Source: Cupriavidus oxalaticus
GTDB lineage: Bacteria; Pseudomonadota; Gammaproteobacteria; Burkholderiales; Burkholderiaceae
Assembly (NCBI RefSeq): GCF_004768545.1
Contig: NZ_CP038635.1
Location: forward strand, 2,294,001-2,358,000
Reading direction: 5' to 3'
Length of the DNA: 64,000 nt
Translations under genes and position numbers: made by a program
The notes under the pieces: model-generated
Seen by the model: the letters and a program-made list of their open reading frames with translations, nothing else
Databases searched by the model: none
Told to the model about the DNA's origin: nothing
Shown here: positions 19,338 to 29,235 of the stretch, in pieces
Layout of the letters: every line of letters starts with the position of its first letter
Numbering within the stretch: position 1 is the first letter of the stretch

Positions 19338-21005
19338 TCAGGCAGCACCAACCTGCGCCGCGGCCATCAGCTTGCGGGTATAGGGATGCTGCGGCGCACC
19401 GAGCACGGCCTCGGTTTCCCCGGTCTCTACCACCTCCCCCGCCTTCATCACGATGACGCGGTGCGCCATGGCCCGGATCACCGCCAGGTCGTGGCTGATA
19501 AAGAGATAGCTCAGGTTGTACTTGTGCTGCAGCTGGGACAGCAGCGCCAGCACCTGCTGCTGGATCGAGACGTCCAGCGCCGAGGTAGGCTCGTCCAGCA
19601 CCAGCACCTGGGGCTTGAGGATCAGCACCCGCGCGATCGCGATGCGCTGGCGCTGGCCGCCGGAGAACTCGTGCGGATAGCGCCCCAGCGCGGTGCGGTC
19701 GAGCCCGACTTCGCGCAGGGCGTCGATCACGCGCTCGCGCGTGGCCTCGCGCGACAGGCCGGGCTGGTGCAGCGCCAGCCCTTCGCCGACGATCTGCTCG
19801 ATGGTCATGCGCGGCGACAGCGAGCCGAACGGATCCTGGAACACCACCTGCATGCGCGAGCGCAGCTGGCAGCGGTCCTTGCGCGTGGCGTCGTCAAAGC
19901 TGCGGCCAAGGAAATGGATGGTGCCGGCGCCCTTGCGCTGCAGCGCCAGCACGGTATGCGCCAGTGTGGTCTTGCCCGAGCCGGATTCGCCGACGATGCC
20001 GATGGTCTCGCCTTCGCGCAACTGGAAATCGACATCCTTGACCGCCGCGAACTGGTCCTTGCCGAACCAGCCGGCCACGCCACGGCGCTTGCGCGCGTAG
20101 TTGACGCTGAGGTTGCGCGCCTCCAGCAGCACCGGCGCCAGCGGCACCAGCGGCAGCACCTCGCGCTTCGGGCGGCTGTCGATCAGCTTGCGCGTGTACG
20201 GGTGCTGGGGCGCGGCAAACACCTGGGCGGTCTCGCCGGTCTCGACCAGCACGCCCTTCTCCATCACGCCCACGCGCTGGGCAAATGAACGCACCAGGTT
20301 CAGGTCGTGGGTGATCAGCATCACCGCCATGCCGAATTCGGCCTGCAGGTCGCGCAGCAGGTCCATGATCTGCGCGCGGATGGTCACGTCCAGCGCCGTG
20401 GTGGGCTCGTCGGCCAGCAGCAGCTTGGGCCGGCACGCCAGCGCCATGGCGATCATGGCGCGCTGGCGCTGGCCGCCGGACAGCTGGTGCGGGAAGCTGT
20501 CGAAACGGTGGGCGGCGTCGGTGATGCCGGTGCGCTCCAGCAGCGCGATGGCACGCTCGCGCGCGGCGCGGCGGTCCAGGCCTTCATGCAGCGCCAGCGT
20601 TTCGACGATCTGGTTGCCGATGGTGTACAGCGGGTTCAGCGCCGTCATCGGTTCCTGGAAGATCATCGCGATCTCGGCGCCGCGGATTGCCCGCATCTCG
20701 CGGTCGGAGACGTCGAGCAGGTTCTTGCCTTCGAAGCGGATCGCGCCGTCGTAGTAGGCATCTTCAACCAGGCGCAGCATGGCCAGCGCGGTCACGGTCT
20801 TGCCCGAGCCCGATTCGCCGACCAGCGCGTAGCGCTCGCCGGCGCGCAGGTCAAAGCTGACCTCGCGCACCGCGCGGGTGGCATGTTCGCCGTGACCGAA
20901 GGTGACGGACAGCTTGTCCACGCACATCAGCGTGGAGCCAGGCGCGGGGATCTCGGCGGGGGCGAGGCCGGTGGCGGCCTGCAGCAGCGGCGACACGGCG
21001 CTCAT
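19338..21005 (-). CDS. yejF: Yej-type peptide ABC transporter, fused ATPase
   Basis: Cytoplasmic energy module of a peptide importer, 555 residues with two complete ABC domains in tandem. Each has a Walker A GESGSGKT (about 66 and 350) and a signature: LSGGQRQRAMIAMALA in the first, FSGGQRQRIAIARVL in the second. C-terminal extensions after each domain (QHPYTRKLI and QHPYTRKLMAA) are typical of the oligopeptide subfamily. ATG at 21005 overlaps the yejE stop (ATGA), so the genes are translationally coupled. It is last in the operon and followed by a terminator. Confidence 0.93.
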   Translation of the reverse strand: MSAVSPLLQAATGLAPAEIPAPGSTLMCVDKLSVTFGHGEHATRAVREVSFDLRAGERYALVGESGSGKTVTALAMLRLVEDAYYDGAIRFEGKNLLDVSDREMRAIRGAEIAMIFQEPMTALNPLYTIGNQIVETLALHEGLDRRAARERAIALLERTGITDAAHRFDSFPHQLSGGQRQRAMIAMALACRPKLLLADEPTTALDVTIRAQIMDLLRDLQAEFGMAVMLITHDLNLVRSFAQRVGVMEKGVLVETGETAQVFAAPQHPYTRKLIDSRPKREVLPLVPLAPVLLEARNLSVNYARKRRGVAGWFGKDQFAAVKDVDFQLREGETIGIVGESGSGKTTLAHTVLALQRKGAGTIHFLGRSFDDATRKDRCQLRSRMQVVFQDPFGSLSPRMTIEQIVGEGLALHQPGLSREATRERVIDALREVGLDRTALGRYPHEFSGGQRQRIAIARVLILKPQVLVLDEPTSALDVSIQQQVLALLSQLQHKYNLSYLFISHDLAVIRAMAHRVIVMKAGEVVETGETEAVLGAPQHPYTRKLMAAAQVGAA

Positions 21006-22138
21006 GGCGTGACTCCCGGCGCCGGCGCCGCCGGCGCGCCGGCCGGGACCTTGGGTTCGACCCGGCCACGCAGCGCGGCCAGGCCCAGGCGGGTGTCGAA
21101 GGCATCGCGCAGCGCGTCGCCCATGAAGGTCAGCAGCATCAGCGTCACCACCAGCACGGTGAAGGTCGACAGCGAAATCCACCAGGCATCGAGGTTGCCC
21201 TTGCCCTGCGCCAGCAGCTCGCCCAAGCTGGGCGTGGTCGGCGGCACGCCAAGGCCAAGGAAATCCAGGCTGGTCAGCGCCAGGATCGCCGCGCTCATGC
21301 GGAACGGCAGGAACGTGATCACCGGCGTCAGGCTGTTGGGCAGGATATGGCGCCACATGATCTGCACGTTGGACAAGCCCAGCGCGCGCGCCGCCTTGAC
21401 GTAGTCGAGCGAGCGGTTGCGGTAGAACTCGGCGCGCACGTAGTCGGACAGCCCCATCCAGCCGAACAGCGACAGCAGGATGATCAGCAGCGCCAGGCTG
21501 GGCTCGAAGATCGAGGCGAAGATGATCAGCAGGTACAGCTCGGGCATCGAGCTCCAGATCTCGATGGCACGCTGCGAGAACAGGTCGAAGCGGCCGCCGA
21601 AGAAGCCCATCAGCGCCCCGGTCAGCGTGCCGATCACCACGCCGATCACGGTCAGCGCCAGGCTGAACAGCACCGATACGCGGAAGCCGTACAGCAGCCG
21701 CGCCAGGATGTCGCGGCCACGGTCGTCGGTGCCAAGCCAGTTCTCGGCCGACGGCGGCGCCGGGTTGGGCTCCTTGGCGAAGTAGTTCAGCGAGTCGTAC
21801 GAATACCGGTTCAGCGGGAAGACCGCGAAATTGCCGTCGCTGGTGATGCGGTCGCGGATAAACGGATCGAGATAGTCGGCCTGCGTCGGGAAGTCGCCGC
21901 CGAAGGTCGTCTCCGGGTAGGTCTTGACGATCGGGAAGTAGTAGTCGCCGTTGTAGCGCACCACCAGCGGGCGGTTGCTGGACAACATCTCCGCGCCCAG
22001 GCTCAGCACGAAGATGGCGACGAAAATCACCAGGCTCCAGTAGCCGCGGCGGTTGCGGCGGAAGCGCTGCCAGGCGCGCTGGCGCGGCGAGGGCGAATGC
22101 GGCAGGCCGTTGGGCACCGCGTGCGAGAACGGTTTCAT
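21002..22138 (-). CDS. yejE: Yej-type peptide ABC transporter permease
   Basis: Inner-membrane permease of the OppC/DppC class, 378 residues. An N-terminal cytoplasmic stretch and first helix are followed by a long periplasmic region with the Yej-specific YNGDYYFPIVKTYPETTFGG-like segment and a FAVFPLNRYSYDSLNY stretch. The BPD transport domain with the EAA loop (VKAARALGLSNVQIMWRHILPN) follows. ATG 22138 overlaps the yejB stop by four bases. Confidence 0.93.
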   Translation of the reverse strand: MKPFSHAVPNGLPHSPSPRQRAWQRFRRNRRGYWSLVIFVAIFVLSLGAEMLSSNRPLVVRYNGDYYFPIVKTYPETTFGGDFPTQADYLDPFIRDRITSDGNFAVFPLNRYSYDSLNYFAKEPNPAPPSAENWLGTDDRGRDILARLLYGFRVSVLFSLALTVIGVVIGTLTGALMGFFGGRFDLFSQRAIEIWSSMPELYLLIIFASIFEPSLALLIILLSLFGWMGLSDYVRAEFYRNRSLDYVKAARALGLSNVQIMWRHILPNSLTPVITFLPFRMSAAILALTSLDFLGLGVPPTTPSLGELLAQGKGNLDAWWISLSTFTVLVVTLMLLTFMGDALRDAFDTRLGLAALRGRVEPKVPAGAPAAPAPGVTP

Positions 22139-23184
22139 CGGTGCAGGCCCTCGAAATGGATGCGCGGATCGACCAGCACGTAGCAGACGTCGGAAATCAA
22201 GCGCGTGACCAGCCCGATCAGCGTGAACAGGTAGAGCGTGCCGAGCACCACCGGGTAGTCGCGCCGCAGCACGGCCTCATACGACAGCAGGCCCAGCCCG
22301 TCGAGCGAGAACAGTGTCTCGATCAGCAGCGAGCCGGTGAAGAAGGCGCCGATAAAGGCCGCCGGAAAGCCAGTCACCAGCGGGATCAGCGCGTTGCGGA
22401 ACACATGCTTCCACAGTACGCGGCGCTCGCCCAGCCCCTTGGCTCGCGCGGTCAGCACGTACTGCTTGCGGATTTCCTCCAGGAAGGCGTTCTTGGTCAG
22501 CATGGTCACCACCGCGAAGCTGCCCACCACCGAGGCGGTGATCGGCAGCACCAGGTGCCACAGGTAGTCCATCACCTTGCCCATCAGCGACAGCTGTTCC
22601 CAGTTGTCGGAGGTCAGCCCGCGCAGCGGGAACCACTGCACGAAGGTGCCGCCGCCGAACAGCACCAGCAGCAGCACGCCCAGCACGAAGCCGGGAATCG
22701 CATAGCCGACCAGCACGACGATGCTGGTGACCACGTCGAAGCGGCTGCCCGCCCGGATCGCCTTGGAGATGCCGAGCGGCACCGATATCAGGTAGGTCAG
22801 GAAAAACGTCCACAAACCCAGGCTGACCGACACCGGCAGCTTGGACTTGACCAGCTCCCACACGCTGCGGTGCTGGAAATAGCTCTGGCCCAGGTCGAAC
22901 TGGGCGAAGCGCTTGAGCATCAGGAAGTAGCGCTCCAGCGGCGGCTTGTCGAAGCCGTACAGGGCCTGGATCTCCTTGATCTTCTCCGGGTCGACGCCGC
23001 GGCGGCCGCGGTATTCGGCGCCGCCGCCGCTGGCTTCGCCAGCGCCGCCCCGCCCTTTCAGTTCCATCATCATCTGCTCGACCGGGCCGCCCGGCACGAA
23101 CTGGATGACGACAAAGGTCAGCGTGATGACGCCGATCAGCGTCGGGATCATCAGCAGGATGCGCTTGAGCAGGTAGGCAAGCAT
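22135..23184 (-). CDS. yejB: Yej-type peptide ABC transporter permease
   Basis: Inner-membrane permease of the OppB/DppB class, 349 residues. It begins MLAYLLKRILLMIPTLIGV, the family's first helix. A Gly/Arg-rich insertion (about residues 43-65) precedes IKEIQALYGFDKPPLERY. The EAA loop is VLTARAKGLGERRVLWKHVFRN. It pairs with YejE to form the channel. In enterobacteria YejABEF takes up peptide-nucleotide antibiotics such as microcin C and helps resist cationic peptides; that is family knowledge, not shown here. Confidence 0.93.
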   Translation of the reverse strand: MLAYLLKRILLMIPTLIGVITLTFVVIQFVPGGPVEQMMMELKGRGGAGEASGGGAEYRGRRGVDPEKIKEIQALYGFDKPPLERYFLMLKRFAQFDLGQSYFQHRSVWELVKSKLPVSVSLGLWTFFLTYLISVPLGISKAIRAGSRFDVVTSIVVLVGYAIPGFVLGVLLLVLFGGGTFVQWFPLRGLTSDNWEQLSLMGKVMDYLWHLVLPITASVVGSFAVVTMLTKNAFLEEIRKQYVLTARAKGLGERRVLWKHVFRNALIPLVTGFPAAFIGAFFTGSLLIETLFSLDGLGLLSYEAVLRRDYPVVLGTLYLFTLIGLVTRLISDVCYVLVDPRIHFEGLHR

Positions 23185-23225
23185 CGGCCGGTCCTTGTTC
23201 CTTTAGCTAATCTGCACTGAAAGCG

Positions 23226-25124
23226 TCAGCGCGCTTGCGGCTGGACGTCCTTGCGCCACCACTGGCTCAGGATCCAGCCTTCGGCCGTATAGAAATAGGG
23301 AAGCCGCTCCGGATAAGCCAGTTCCTTGCGGTACGAGACCCGGTGTGACGCACTGTACCAGTTGGGCACGATGTAGTAGCCGTGCATCAGCACCCGGTCG
23401 AGCGCGCGCCCGGCAGTAATCAGCTCCTGGCGGGTATGGGCATGCAGCAGGTTGTCGACCAGCTTGTCGACGACCGGCGACTTCAGCCCGAACAGGTTGT
23501 CCGAGCCGGGCGTGGTCGCGGCCTCGCTGGCAAAGCGGTCGCGCAGTTCGTTGCCCGGGCTCTGCGAGTCGGGGAAGCGGATCGACACCATGTCGAAATC
23601 GAAGTCTTCCAGCCGCTTCTGGTACAGCGCAAAGTCAGTGGTGCGCTGGTGCACCTGGATGCCGAGCTTTTCCAGGTTGCGCACATAGGTGGTGATGACG
23701 CGGCTCATGGCGCCGCCATCGTCCAGGAACTCGAATACCAGCGGCTCGCCCTTGGTGTTGCGCAGCGCGCCGTCGGTGTAGGTCCAGCCGGCCTGCGCCA
23801 GCAGGCGCCGGGCCAGGCGCAGGTTGTCGCGCAGCGACCGCGGCGCCGCGGTGCTGGGCTGCACCACGTCGGGGCCGAAGACCTCGGGCGGCAGCTCGGC
23901 GCGCAGCGGCTCCAGCAGCGCCATCTCGCCGGGGCCGGGCCGGCCGTCGACGGTGGCGCTGGCGGCCAGCTCGCTGTTGGAGAACCAGCTGTCCAGCCGC
24001 TTGTACGCGCCGTAGAACAGCTGCCGGTTCAGCCATTCGAAGTCCAGCGCCAGGATCAGCGCCTGGCGCACCCGCACGTCCTGGAACACAGGCTTGCGCA
24101 TGTTCATCACGAAGCCCTGCATGCCGGCGCCGTTGCGGTGCGGGAACTCGGTCTTGATCAGCTCGCCGTTGCGGAAGCGCGTGCCCTGGTAGCTCTTGGC
24201 CCAGTTCTTGGCACGGTACTCGACGATGGCATCGAACTCGCCGGCCTTGTAGGCCTCCAGCTTGGCGGTCTCGTCCTTGTACAGGCGGTAGACCACGCGC
24301 GCGAAGTTGAAGGTGCCGCGGCGCACCGCCAGATCCTTGCCCCAATAGCCGGGATCGCGCTTGAAGATGATGCCGCGGCCGGCGTCGTAGCGCTCGATCA
24401 GGTAGGGGCCACTGGTGATGGGCGGCTCGAAGGTCAGCTTCTCGAACGGCACCTTGGCGGTCCACTTCTTCGAGAACACCGGCAGTGCGCCGACGATCAG
24501 CGGCAGTTCGCGGTTGCGCTGCTTGAAGTCGTAGCGCAGCGTGCGCTCGCCGGTCACCACCACCGCCTTCACATCGGTGCACATGCTGCGGTAGCCGGGG
24601 CTCGACGCCTTGCTCATCAGCATGTCATAAGAATGCTTGACGTCAGATGCCAGCACCGGGTCGCCATTGGAGAAGCGCGCCTGCGGGCGGATGCGGAAGG
24701 TGACCGACATCTCGTCCGGCGCGACCGTGACGTCCTCGGCCAGCAGGCCGTAGGCACTGGCGGTCTCGTCGGCGCTGCTGACCAGCAGCGACTCGAACAT
24801 CAGCGCATTGAGCCCGGGCGCCGACGTGCCCTTCAGCGTGAACGGGTTGAACTTGTCGAAGCTGGTGCGCCGGTCCGGATTGGCGAGCGTGAGCGTGCCG
24901 CCAGCCGGTGCGTTGGGGTTGACATAGTCGAAGTGCGGAAAATTCTCGGCGTACTTCAGGTCTCCGTGCAGCGCGAACCCATGCGCCGCCATGGCCGGGG
25001 AAGAGACCAGAGAGACCAGGGAGACCCCCGCCGCCAGCATGGTCGCCAGCCCGAACCGCAGTACCGCATCCCGCCGGAAGCACTGCCATGCCGCCTGAAG
25101 CGGCCAACGTGCTTGAATAGGCAT
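23226..25124 (-). CDS. yejA: Yej-type periplasmic peptide-binding protein
   Basis: Extracellular solute-binding protein family 5, 632 residues. From ATG 25124 the N-terminus has a long signal peptide (hydrophobic core [21 protein letters not shown], split here: core [15 protein letters not shown], then SSPAMA). Mature features are [19 protein letters not shown] and the [18 protein letters not shown] segment typical of YejA. GGAGGA ten bases before ATG 25124 decides the start; the open frame extends 82 codons further without family character. First gene of yejABEF; 41 bases separate it from yejB. Confidence 0.93.
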   Translation of the reverse strand: MPIQARWPLQAAWQCFRRDAVLRFGLATMLAAGVSLVSLVSSPAMAAHGFALHGDLKYAENFPHFDYVNPNAPAGGTLTLANPDRRTSFDKFNPFTLKGTSAPGLNALMFESLLVSSADETASAYGLLAEDVTVAPDEMSVTFRIRPQARFSNGDPVLASDVKHSYDMLMSKASSPGYRSMCTDVKAVVVTGERTLRYDFKQRNRELPLIVGALPVFSKKWTAKVPFEKLTFEPPITSGPYLIERYDAGRGIIFKRDPGYWGKDLAVRRGTFNFARVVYRLYKDETAKLEAYKAGEFDAIVEYRAKNWAKSYQGTRFRNGELIKTEFPHRNGAGMQGFVMNMRKPVFQDVRVRQALILALDFEWLNRQLFYGAYKRLDSWFSNSELAASATVDGRPGPGEMALLEPLRAELPPEVFGPDVVQPSTAAPRSLRDNLRLARRLLAQAGWTYTDGALRNTKGEPLVFEFLDDGGAMSRVITTYVRNLEKLGIQVHQRTTDFALYQKRLEDFDFDMVSIRFPDSQSPGNELRDRFASEAATTPGSDNLFGLKSPVVDKLVDNLLHAHTRQELITAGRALDRVLMHGYYIVPNWYSASHRVSYRKELAYPERLPYFYTAEGWILSQWWRKDVQPQAR

Positions 25125-25335
25125 CCCGTTGGATTCCTCCACTATGACCTCTGGGGTCCCGGCGTTCTGCGGCCGGGCCAAGTATGAGACAATTTTACAT
25201 GCGTCCGGGGTGGCGCCAGCCATCCGGACATTCCCTCTGCGCGGCGCAATAAAACGGCCGCAGAACAGCCAGGGCACGCGCACGGCCGCACGGCGGACGC
25301 AGGAAGCGTGCCTGATACACCACCTTGGAGAACTT

Positions 25336-26121
25336 ATGGGATTTCTGGCAGGTAAGCGGATCCTTATCACGGGCTTGCTCTCGAACCGCTCGATCGCCTA
25401 TGGCATTGCCTCCGCGTGCAAGCGCGAAGGCGCCGAACTCGCCTTCACCTATGTCGGCGAACGGTTCAAGGACCGGATCAGCGAGTTTGCCAAGGAATTC
25501 GGTACCGACATGGTGTTCGAGTGCGACGTCGGCAGCGACGAGCAGATCGCCGCGACCTTCGCCGCGCTGGGCCAGCGCTGGGAGAAGTTCGACGGGCTGG
25601 TGCACTCGATCGGCTTTGCGCCGCGCGAAGCCATCGCCGGCGATTTCCTCGAGGGCCTGTCGCGCGAAGGCTTCCGCATCGCGCATGACATTTCCGCCTA
25701 CAGCTTCCCGGCGCTGGCCAAGGCCGCGCTGCCGCTGCTGTCGGACAAGGCCTCGCTGCTGACGCTGACCTACTTGGGCGCCGAGCGCGTGGTTCCCAAC
25801 TACAACACCATGGGCCTGGCCAAAGCCGCGCTGGAAGCCAGCGTGCGCTACCTGGCTTCCTCGGTCGGCCCGCGCGGCATCCGCGCCAACGGCATCTCGG
25901 CCGGCCCGATCAAGACGCTGGCCGCGTCGGGGATCAAGGACTTCGGCAAGCTGCTGGGCCACTTCGAGCAGGCCGCGCCGCTGCGCCGCAACGTGACCAT
26001 CGACGAAGTCGGCAACGTGGCCGCCTTCCTGCTGTCCGACCTGGCCAGCGGCGTGACCGGTGAGATCACCTACGTCGACGGCGGCTTCAATATCGTCGGC
26101 GCGAGCGTCGCGGACGCCTGA
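25336..26121 (+). CDS. fabI: Enoyl-ACP reductase (NADH)
   Basis: Last step of each fatty-acid elongation cycle: reduces trans-2-enoyl-ACP. 261 residues, with the FabI N-terminus [23 protein letters not shown], the cofactor site and the catalytic Tyr-x6-Lys (YNTMGLAK). [14 protein letters not shown] is diagnostic of FabI rather than FabL/FabV, and it is the target class of triclosan and isoniazid-type inhibitors. TTGGAG before ATG 25336 fixes the start. It is divergent from yejA and ends in a terminator. Confidence 0.96.
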   Translation: MGFLAGKRILITGLLSNRSIAYGIASACKREGAELAFTYVGERFKDRISEFAKEFGTDMVFECDVGSDEQIAATFAALGQRWEKFDGLVHSIGFAPREAIAGDFLEGLSREGFRIAHDISAYSFPALAKAALPLLSDKASLLTLTYLGAERVVPNYNTMGLAKAALEASVRYLASSVGPRGIRANGISAGPIKTLAASGIKDFGKLLGHFEQAAPLRRNVTIDEVGNVAAFLLSDLASGVTGEITYVDGGFNIVGASVADA

Positions 26122-26158
26122 GGGCAGCACTGCCGGCCGCAGCGCCGGAATCGACAAG

Positions 26159-26185
26159 GGGCGCCAGCGATGGCGCCCTTTTTTC
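26159..26185 (+). terminator. fabI intrinsic terminator
   Basis: The stem GGGCGCCA/TGGCGCCC with loop GCGA is followed by TTTTTTCC, 37 bases after the fabI stop. Confidence 0.9.
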
Positions 26186-26227
26186 CTGGCAGGTTGCAAG
26201 CCGGCTGTCGTAGCGCCGCGAGCAAGA

Positions 26228-27517
26228 TCAAGCCGTGGCAGTGGCGCCGCGGCGGTCCATGTCGAGCACCGACCAGGCATAGATCGCCAGGCCGCCCAGC
26301 GCCAGCAGCAGGCCGACCCAGCCGGTCGAGGTCCAGCCATAGCCGGCTGCGATGGTCACGCCGCCCAGCCACGCGCCGAGCGCATTGGCCATGTTGAACG
26401 CCGAGTGGTTGAGCGCGGCCGCCAGTGCCTGCGCATCGCCGGCCACGTCCATCAGCCGGATCTGCAGCGCCGGGCCCAGTGCCACCACGGTGCCGACCAG
26501 CAGCACATTGGCCGCGGCCAGCCACGCATGCGGCGCGGTGAAGGTGAAGGCGCCCAGCACCAGCGCGGTCCACACCAGCACGCCGCCGATGGTCGGCATC
26601 AGCGCCTTGTCGGCCAGCCGCGCGCCGGCGAGGTTGCCCACCACCATGCCGACGCCGAACAGCGCCAGCACCACGGGGATGCCCGCGGCCGGCATGTGCG
26701 CCAGTTCGAGCATGGTCGGCTTGATGTAGCTGAACACCGAGAACATGCCCCCAAACCCGATCGCGCCGATGCCCAGCGTCAGCCACACCTGCTTGCGCCT
26801 GAGCGCCGACAACTCGCGCAGCGGGCTGGCATGCCGGTCGGCCGGCACGAACGGCACGCAGCGCCACACCAGCAGCGCGGTCAGCGCGCCGAGCGCACCC
26901 ACGATCACGAAGGCCGATCGCCAGCCGAGCCAGGTGCCGACCGTGGCGGCGATCGGTACGCCGACCAGCGTCGCGCTGGTCAGCCCAAGCATCACCAGTC
27001 CTACCGCCTGCGCGCGCCGCTCGCGCGGCACCAGCCCCGCGGCGACCAGCGCCGCCACGCCAAAGTAGGTGCCGTGCGGGAAGCCGGTCAGCAGCCGCGC
27101 CACCAGCATCGACAGGTAGGCCGGCGCCATCGCGCTGGCGAGATTGCCCGCCGCGAACACCGCCATCAGCGCCACCAGCAGGTTGCGCCGCGGCCAGCGC
27201 GCGCCCAGCACCGCCAGCAGCGGCGCGCCGATGACCACGCCCAGCGCATAGGCGCTGATCAGGTGGCCGGCTTCGGGGATGGAGATGGCGAGGTCGCGCG
27301 CGGCATCGGGCAGCAGACCCATGATGACAAATTCGCCGGTACCGATGGCGAAGCTGCCGACGCCAAGCGCCAGCAGTGCGAGGCGGCCGGAACTTGCCGG
27401 CCGTCTGGCCTTTGCAGGGTGGTCGGAAAGATTCGGCGTGCTCGCATCGCGCGAGGGGCCGGAAGGCGGAACGCCGCGGACGGCGTCCGCGGCGGCGTGT
27501 GCATGTGGGGCGGCCAT
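26228..27517 (-). CDS. MFS exporter, DHA1 family
   Basis: Twelve-helix major facilitator, 429 residues from ATG 27517. The first helix carries SFAIGTGEFVIMGLLPDAA, the hallmark of the DHA1 drug/arabinose-type exporters (AraJ, YdhP, NepI relatives), and ISAYALGVVIGAPLL begins helix 2. LLVALMAVFAAGN and the arginine-rich loop between helices 2 and 3 (GARWPRRNL) fit motif A. The first 45 residues are a Pro/Ala-rich cytoplasmic tail. The substrate cannot be inferred. The gene converges with fabI. Confidence 0.88.
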   Translation of the reverse strand: MAAPHAHAAADAVRGVPPSGPSRDASTPNLSDHPAKARRPASSGRLALLALGVGSFAIGTGEFVIMGLLPDAARDLAISIPEAGHLISAYALGVVIGAPLLAVLGARWPRRNLLVALMAVFAAGNLASAMAPAYLSMLVARLLTGFPHGTYFGVAALVAAGLVPRERRAQAVGLVMLGLTSATLVGVPIAATVGTWLGWRSAFVIVGALGALTALLVWRCVPFVPADRHASPLRELSALRRKQVWLTLGIGAIGFGGMFSVFSYIKPTMLELAHMPAAGIPVVLALFGVGMVVGNLAGARLADKALMPTIGGVLVWTALVLGAFTFTAPHAWLAAANVLLVGTVVALGPALQIRLMDVAGDAQALAAALNHSAFNMANALGAWLGGVTIAAGYGWTSTGWVGLLLALGGLAIYAWSVLDMDRRGATATA

Positions 27518-27699
27518 GTACAGGATTGCAGGGGGTTCTACGAAAATGCCGCCCGCTGCCGGGCGGGTCGATGACCCCGCCTCTGGTGATCCAGCGTGCT
27601 CCTGTGCGGCGCGCAAGGCGTTATTGTGCGGCAAAACGCGGAAACGTGCCGGCACGCCGCCGCGTTCAGCCCACGCCCGGCCCGCGCTCAGGCTTGAAG

Positions 27700-27793
27700 C
27701 TGGTAGCGCTCCGGCAGTCGCTTCGACGATCACTAGGCCGGCACCGCCACGGGCCAGGCCAGCGTAATGCGCCTGGCAGTGCTGCAGAACCGC
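27700..27793 (-). pseudogene. Fragment resembling OYE-family flavin reductase
   Basis: On the minus strand the frame reads HYAGLARGGAGLVIVEATA, close to the conserved stretch of NADH:flavin oxidoreductases (Old Yellow Enzyme family) where a His-Tyr/Leu pair precedes GGAGLV..EATAV. Resemblance stops on both sides after about 20 residues. The frame continues into the MFS gene upstream region without start or stop. Probably a remnant of a deleted gene; chance similarity cannot be excluded. Confidence 0.4.
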
Positions 27794-27876
27794 TATGAGC
27801 TTGGGCTGGTTACGCTGAAGCCAGACGATGCACGGCGCGCGGCGAGCCCGTCTATCGAAGAGCGCCAGGAACTGGT

Positions 27877-28029
27877 CGTGCTGGCCCGCCGGCGGTCGAT
27901 ACGCTCTGGCTGGTCCATCGTGCCGAGTGGCCGCTGTCGCCGCGCGCCGCCCGGGTGCTGGAGCACCTGCGGCCAGGAAGTCGCGCGCTGCACGGCCGCG
28001 CGGACAAGGCATCGCGCGGCATCCGGTGA
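27877..28029 (+). pseudogene. Possible LysR-type regulator C-terminal scrap
   Basis: A plus-strand frame ending in TGA at 28027-28029 contains DTLWLVHRAEWPLSPRAARV, which resembles the last helix region of LysR regulators (LWLVxHxx...PRVRAxLD). The frame is blocked upstream by a stop and has no start. Weak evidence; its place beside the OYE-like scrap fits a lost enzyme/regulator pair. Confidence 0.25.
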
Positions 28030-28040
28030 AGGCCTATGCC

Positions 28041-28508
28041 CTAGCGGTCCTGCCGTTCGCGCCACGCCTCATACAGGTCTGGGCCTTCGTCGCGCGCCGG
28101 CAGGTAGGCCAGCTTCATCTCGCGCTGTTCGACAGGCCGCGCCAGCTCGACATAGCCGCGCTCCGCGGACAGGTCATAAGGCGCGCCGTCTTCGTTGGAA
28201 TAGGCGTAGTAGACCGCCCCGACACCGGCCAGGTACATCGCCGTCAGGCACATCGGGCACGGGTAGCCGCTGGCGTAGACCGTGCAGCCGCTCAGGTCGG
28301 GCTTGCCCAGTGCACGGCTCGCGGCGCGCACTGCCTGCATTTCGGCGTGCGCGCTGGGATCGCAGGTGGCTTCCACCTCGTTGACCGCGCGCGCCAGCAC
28401 CTTGCCGTCCTTGACCACCACGGCGCCGAAGGGCCAGGTGTTGCGCTCCCGCACGTTTTCCATGGCAAGGCGGATGGAATCGATCAGATAGGTTTCCGTG
28501 GTCGACAC
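28041..28508 (-). CDS. Guanine-deaminase-like nucleobase deaminase
   Basis: Zinc deaminase of the CDA fold, 155 residues. The zinc site HAEMQA and the pair GYPCPMCLTAM give His and two Cys ligands, with Glu of HAE as proton shuttle. The C-terminal part (YAYSNEDGAPYDLS, then ELARPVEQREMKL) matches the bacterial guanine deaminase GuaD more than TadA or cytosine deaminase. The start is GTG at 28508 with AGGAGA nine bases upstream; no ATG fits. A role in purine salvage or catabolism is inferred. Confidence 0.82.
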   Translation of the reverse strand: MSTTETYLIDSIRLAMENVRERNTWPFGAVVVKDGKVLARAVNEVEATCDPSAHAEMQAVRAASRALGKPDLSGCTVYASGYPCPMCLTAMYLAGVGAVYYAYSNEDGAPYDLSAERGYVELARPVEQREMKLAYLPARDEGPDLYEAWRERQDR

Positions 28509-28696
28509 GCGTTATCTCCTGTGAGGGCTCGGCCCTGGTTGGGCCGATGAGGTGGCTGGCTGACAGACTATAGGCCAGCGTGCGTGCGCGGCGTGCGGCA
28601 AGTTGTTATACAGCGAATTTGGTTCCAGCTCGCTGCCGGTGCTGAGCCGCAACGCGGCTTGACGGCGACGCCTTCGCCGGGACCCGGTGCGGCGCG

Positions 28697-29224
28697 TCAC
28701 CGGCGACCGGCGTACTGCTCCGTTGCCTCCCGCTGCGCGGCTGCCATTTTCTGTGGCCAGGTACTCTTGATATACGCCAGCACGGCGATGATGTCTGCAT
28801 CGGACAGCAACGGTGCGAACGCCGGCATGTCGCTCTCATAGCCCTCCGGCGCGGTAACGCCCGGGACCAGGCCATTCCGGGTAATGGCAAACAGCACGGC
28901 GTCGGGATGATGCCACGTGTGGCCGGAAGCATCATGCGGAGGCGCCGGCATCCGGCCGCTTGGCAGTCGCTGGCGCCACTCGGGCTGCCCCTGCAGGCTG
29001 GCGCCATGACACGACGCGCACTGCTGCGCGTAGATCTTCCGACCCTGCGCAACCAGTACCGTATCGGAGGCATCGATGCGAAGCTGCCGCGCATCGCTTG
29101 CCTTTCCGGCAGGGATGGGCGCCTCGATATATCGCTTGGCCTGCAGCGCAACGGCGGCGGCAGCCGCCGCGCCGAGTGCGATCAGTCCAGCGATGCGCCA
29201 GCGTCGCTTGCTTGAATCTTCCAT
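28697..29224 (-). CDS. Membrane-anchored cytochrome c
   Basis: c-type cytochrome of 175 residues. ATG 29224 begins MEDSSKRRWRIAGLIALGA, a basic stretch and one hydrophobic helix, likely an uncleaved anchor. One haem site CASCH sits near residue 70, and a distal Met in ESDMPAFAPLL is the likely sixth ligand. ILAYIKSTWPQK near the end is typical of small class I cytochromes found next to copper-resistance genes. Directly upstream (12 bases) is the tail of a lost copper ATPase, so this gene was probably the last of a copper operon. Confidence 0.88.
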   Translation of the reverse strand: MEDSSKRRWRIAGLIALGAAAAAAVALQAKRYIEAPIPAGKASDARQLRIDASDTVLVAQGRKIYAQQCASCHGASLQGQPEWRQRLPSGRMPAPPHDASGHTWHHPDAVLFAITRNGLVPGVTAPEGYESDMPAFAPLLSDADIIAVLAYIKSTWPQKMAAAQREATEQYAGRR

Positions 29225-29235
29225 GTTGGCTCGCG

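Larger units (their letters stand above)
27518..28040. other. Gene-poor scar with decayed coding scraps
   Basis: 523 bases without an intact gene. It contains two scraps described separately: a short piece resembling Old Yellow Enzyme on the minus strand and a possible LysR-type C-terminus on the plus strand. I see no terminator, tRNA or insertion sequence ends. Confidence 0.5.
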
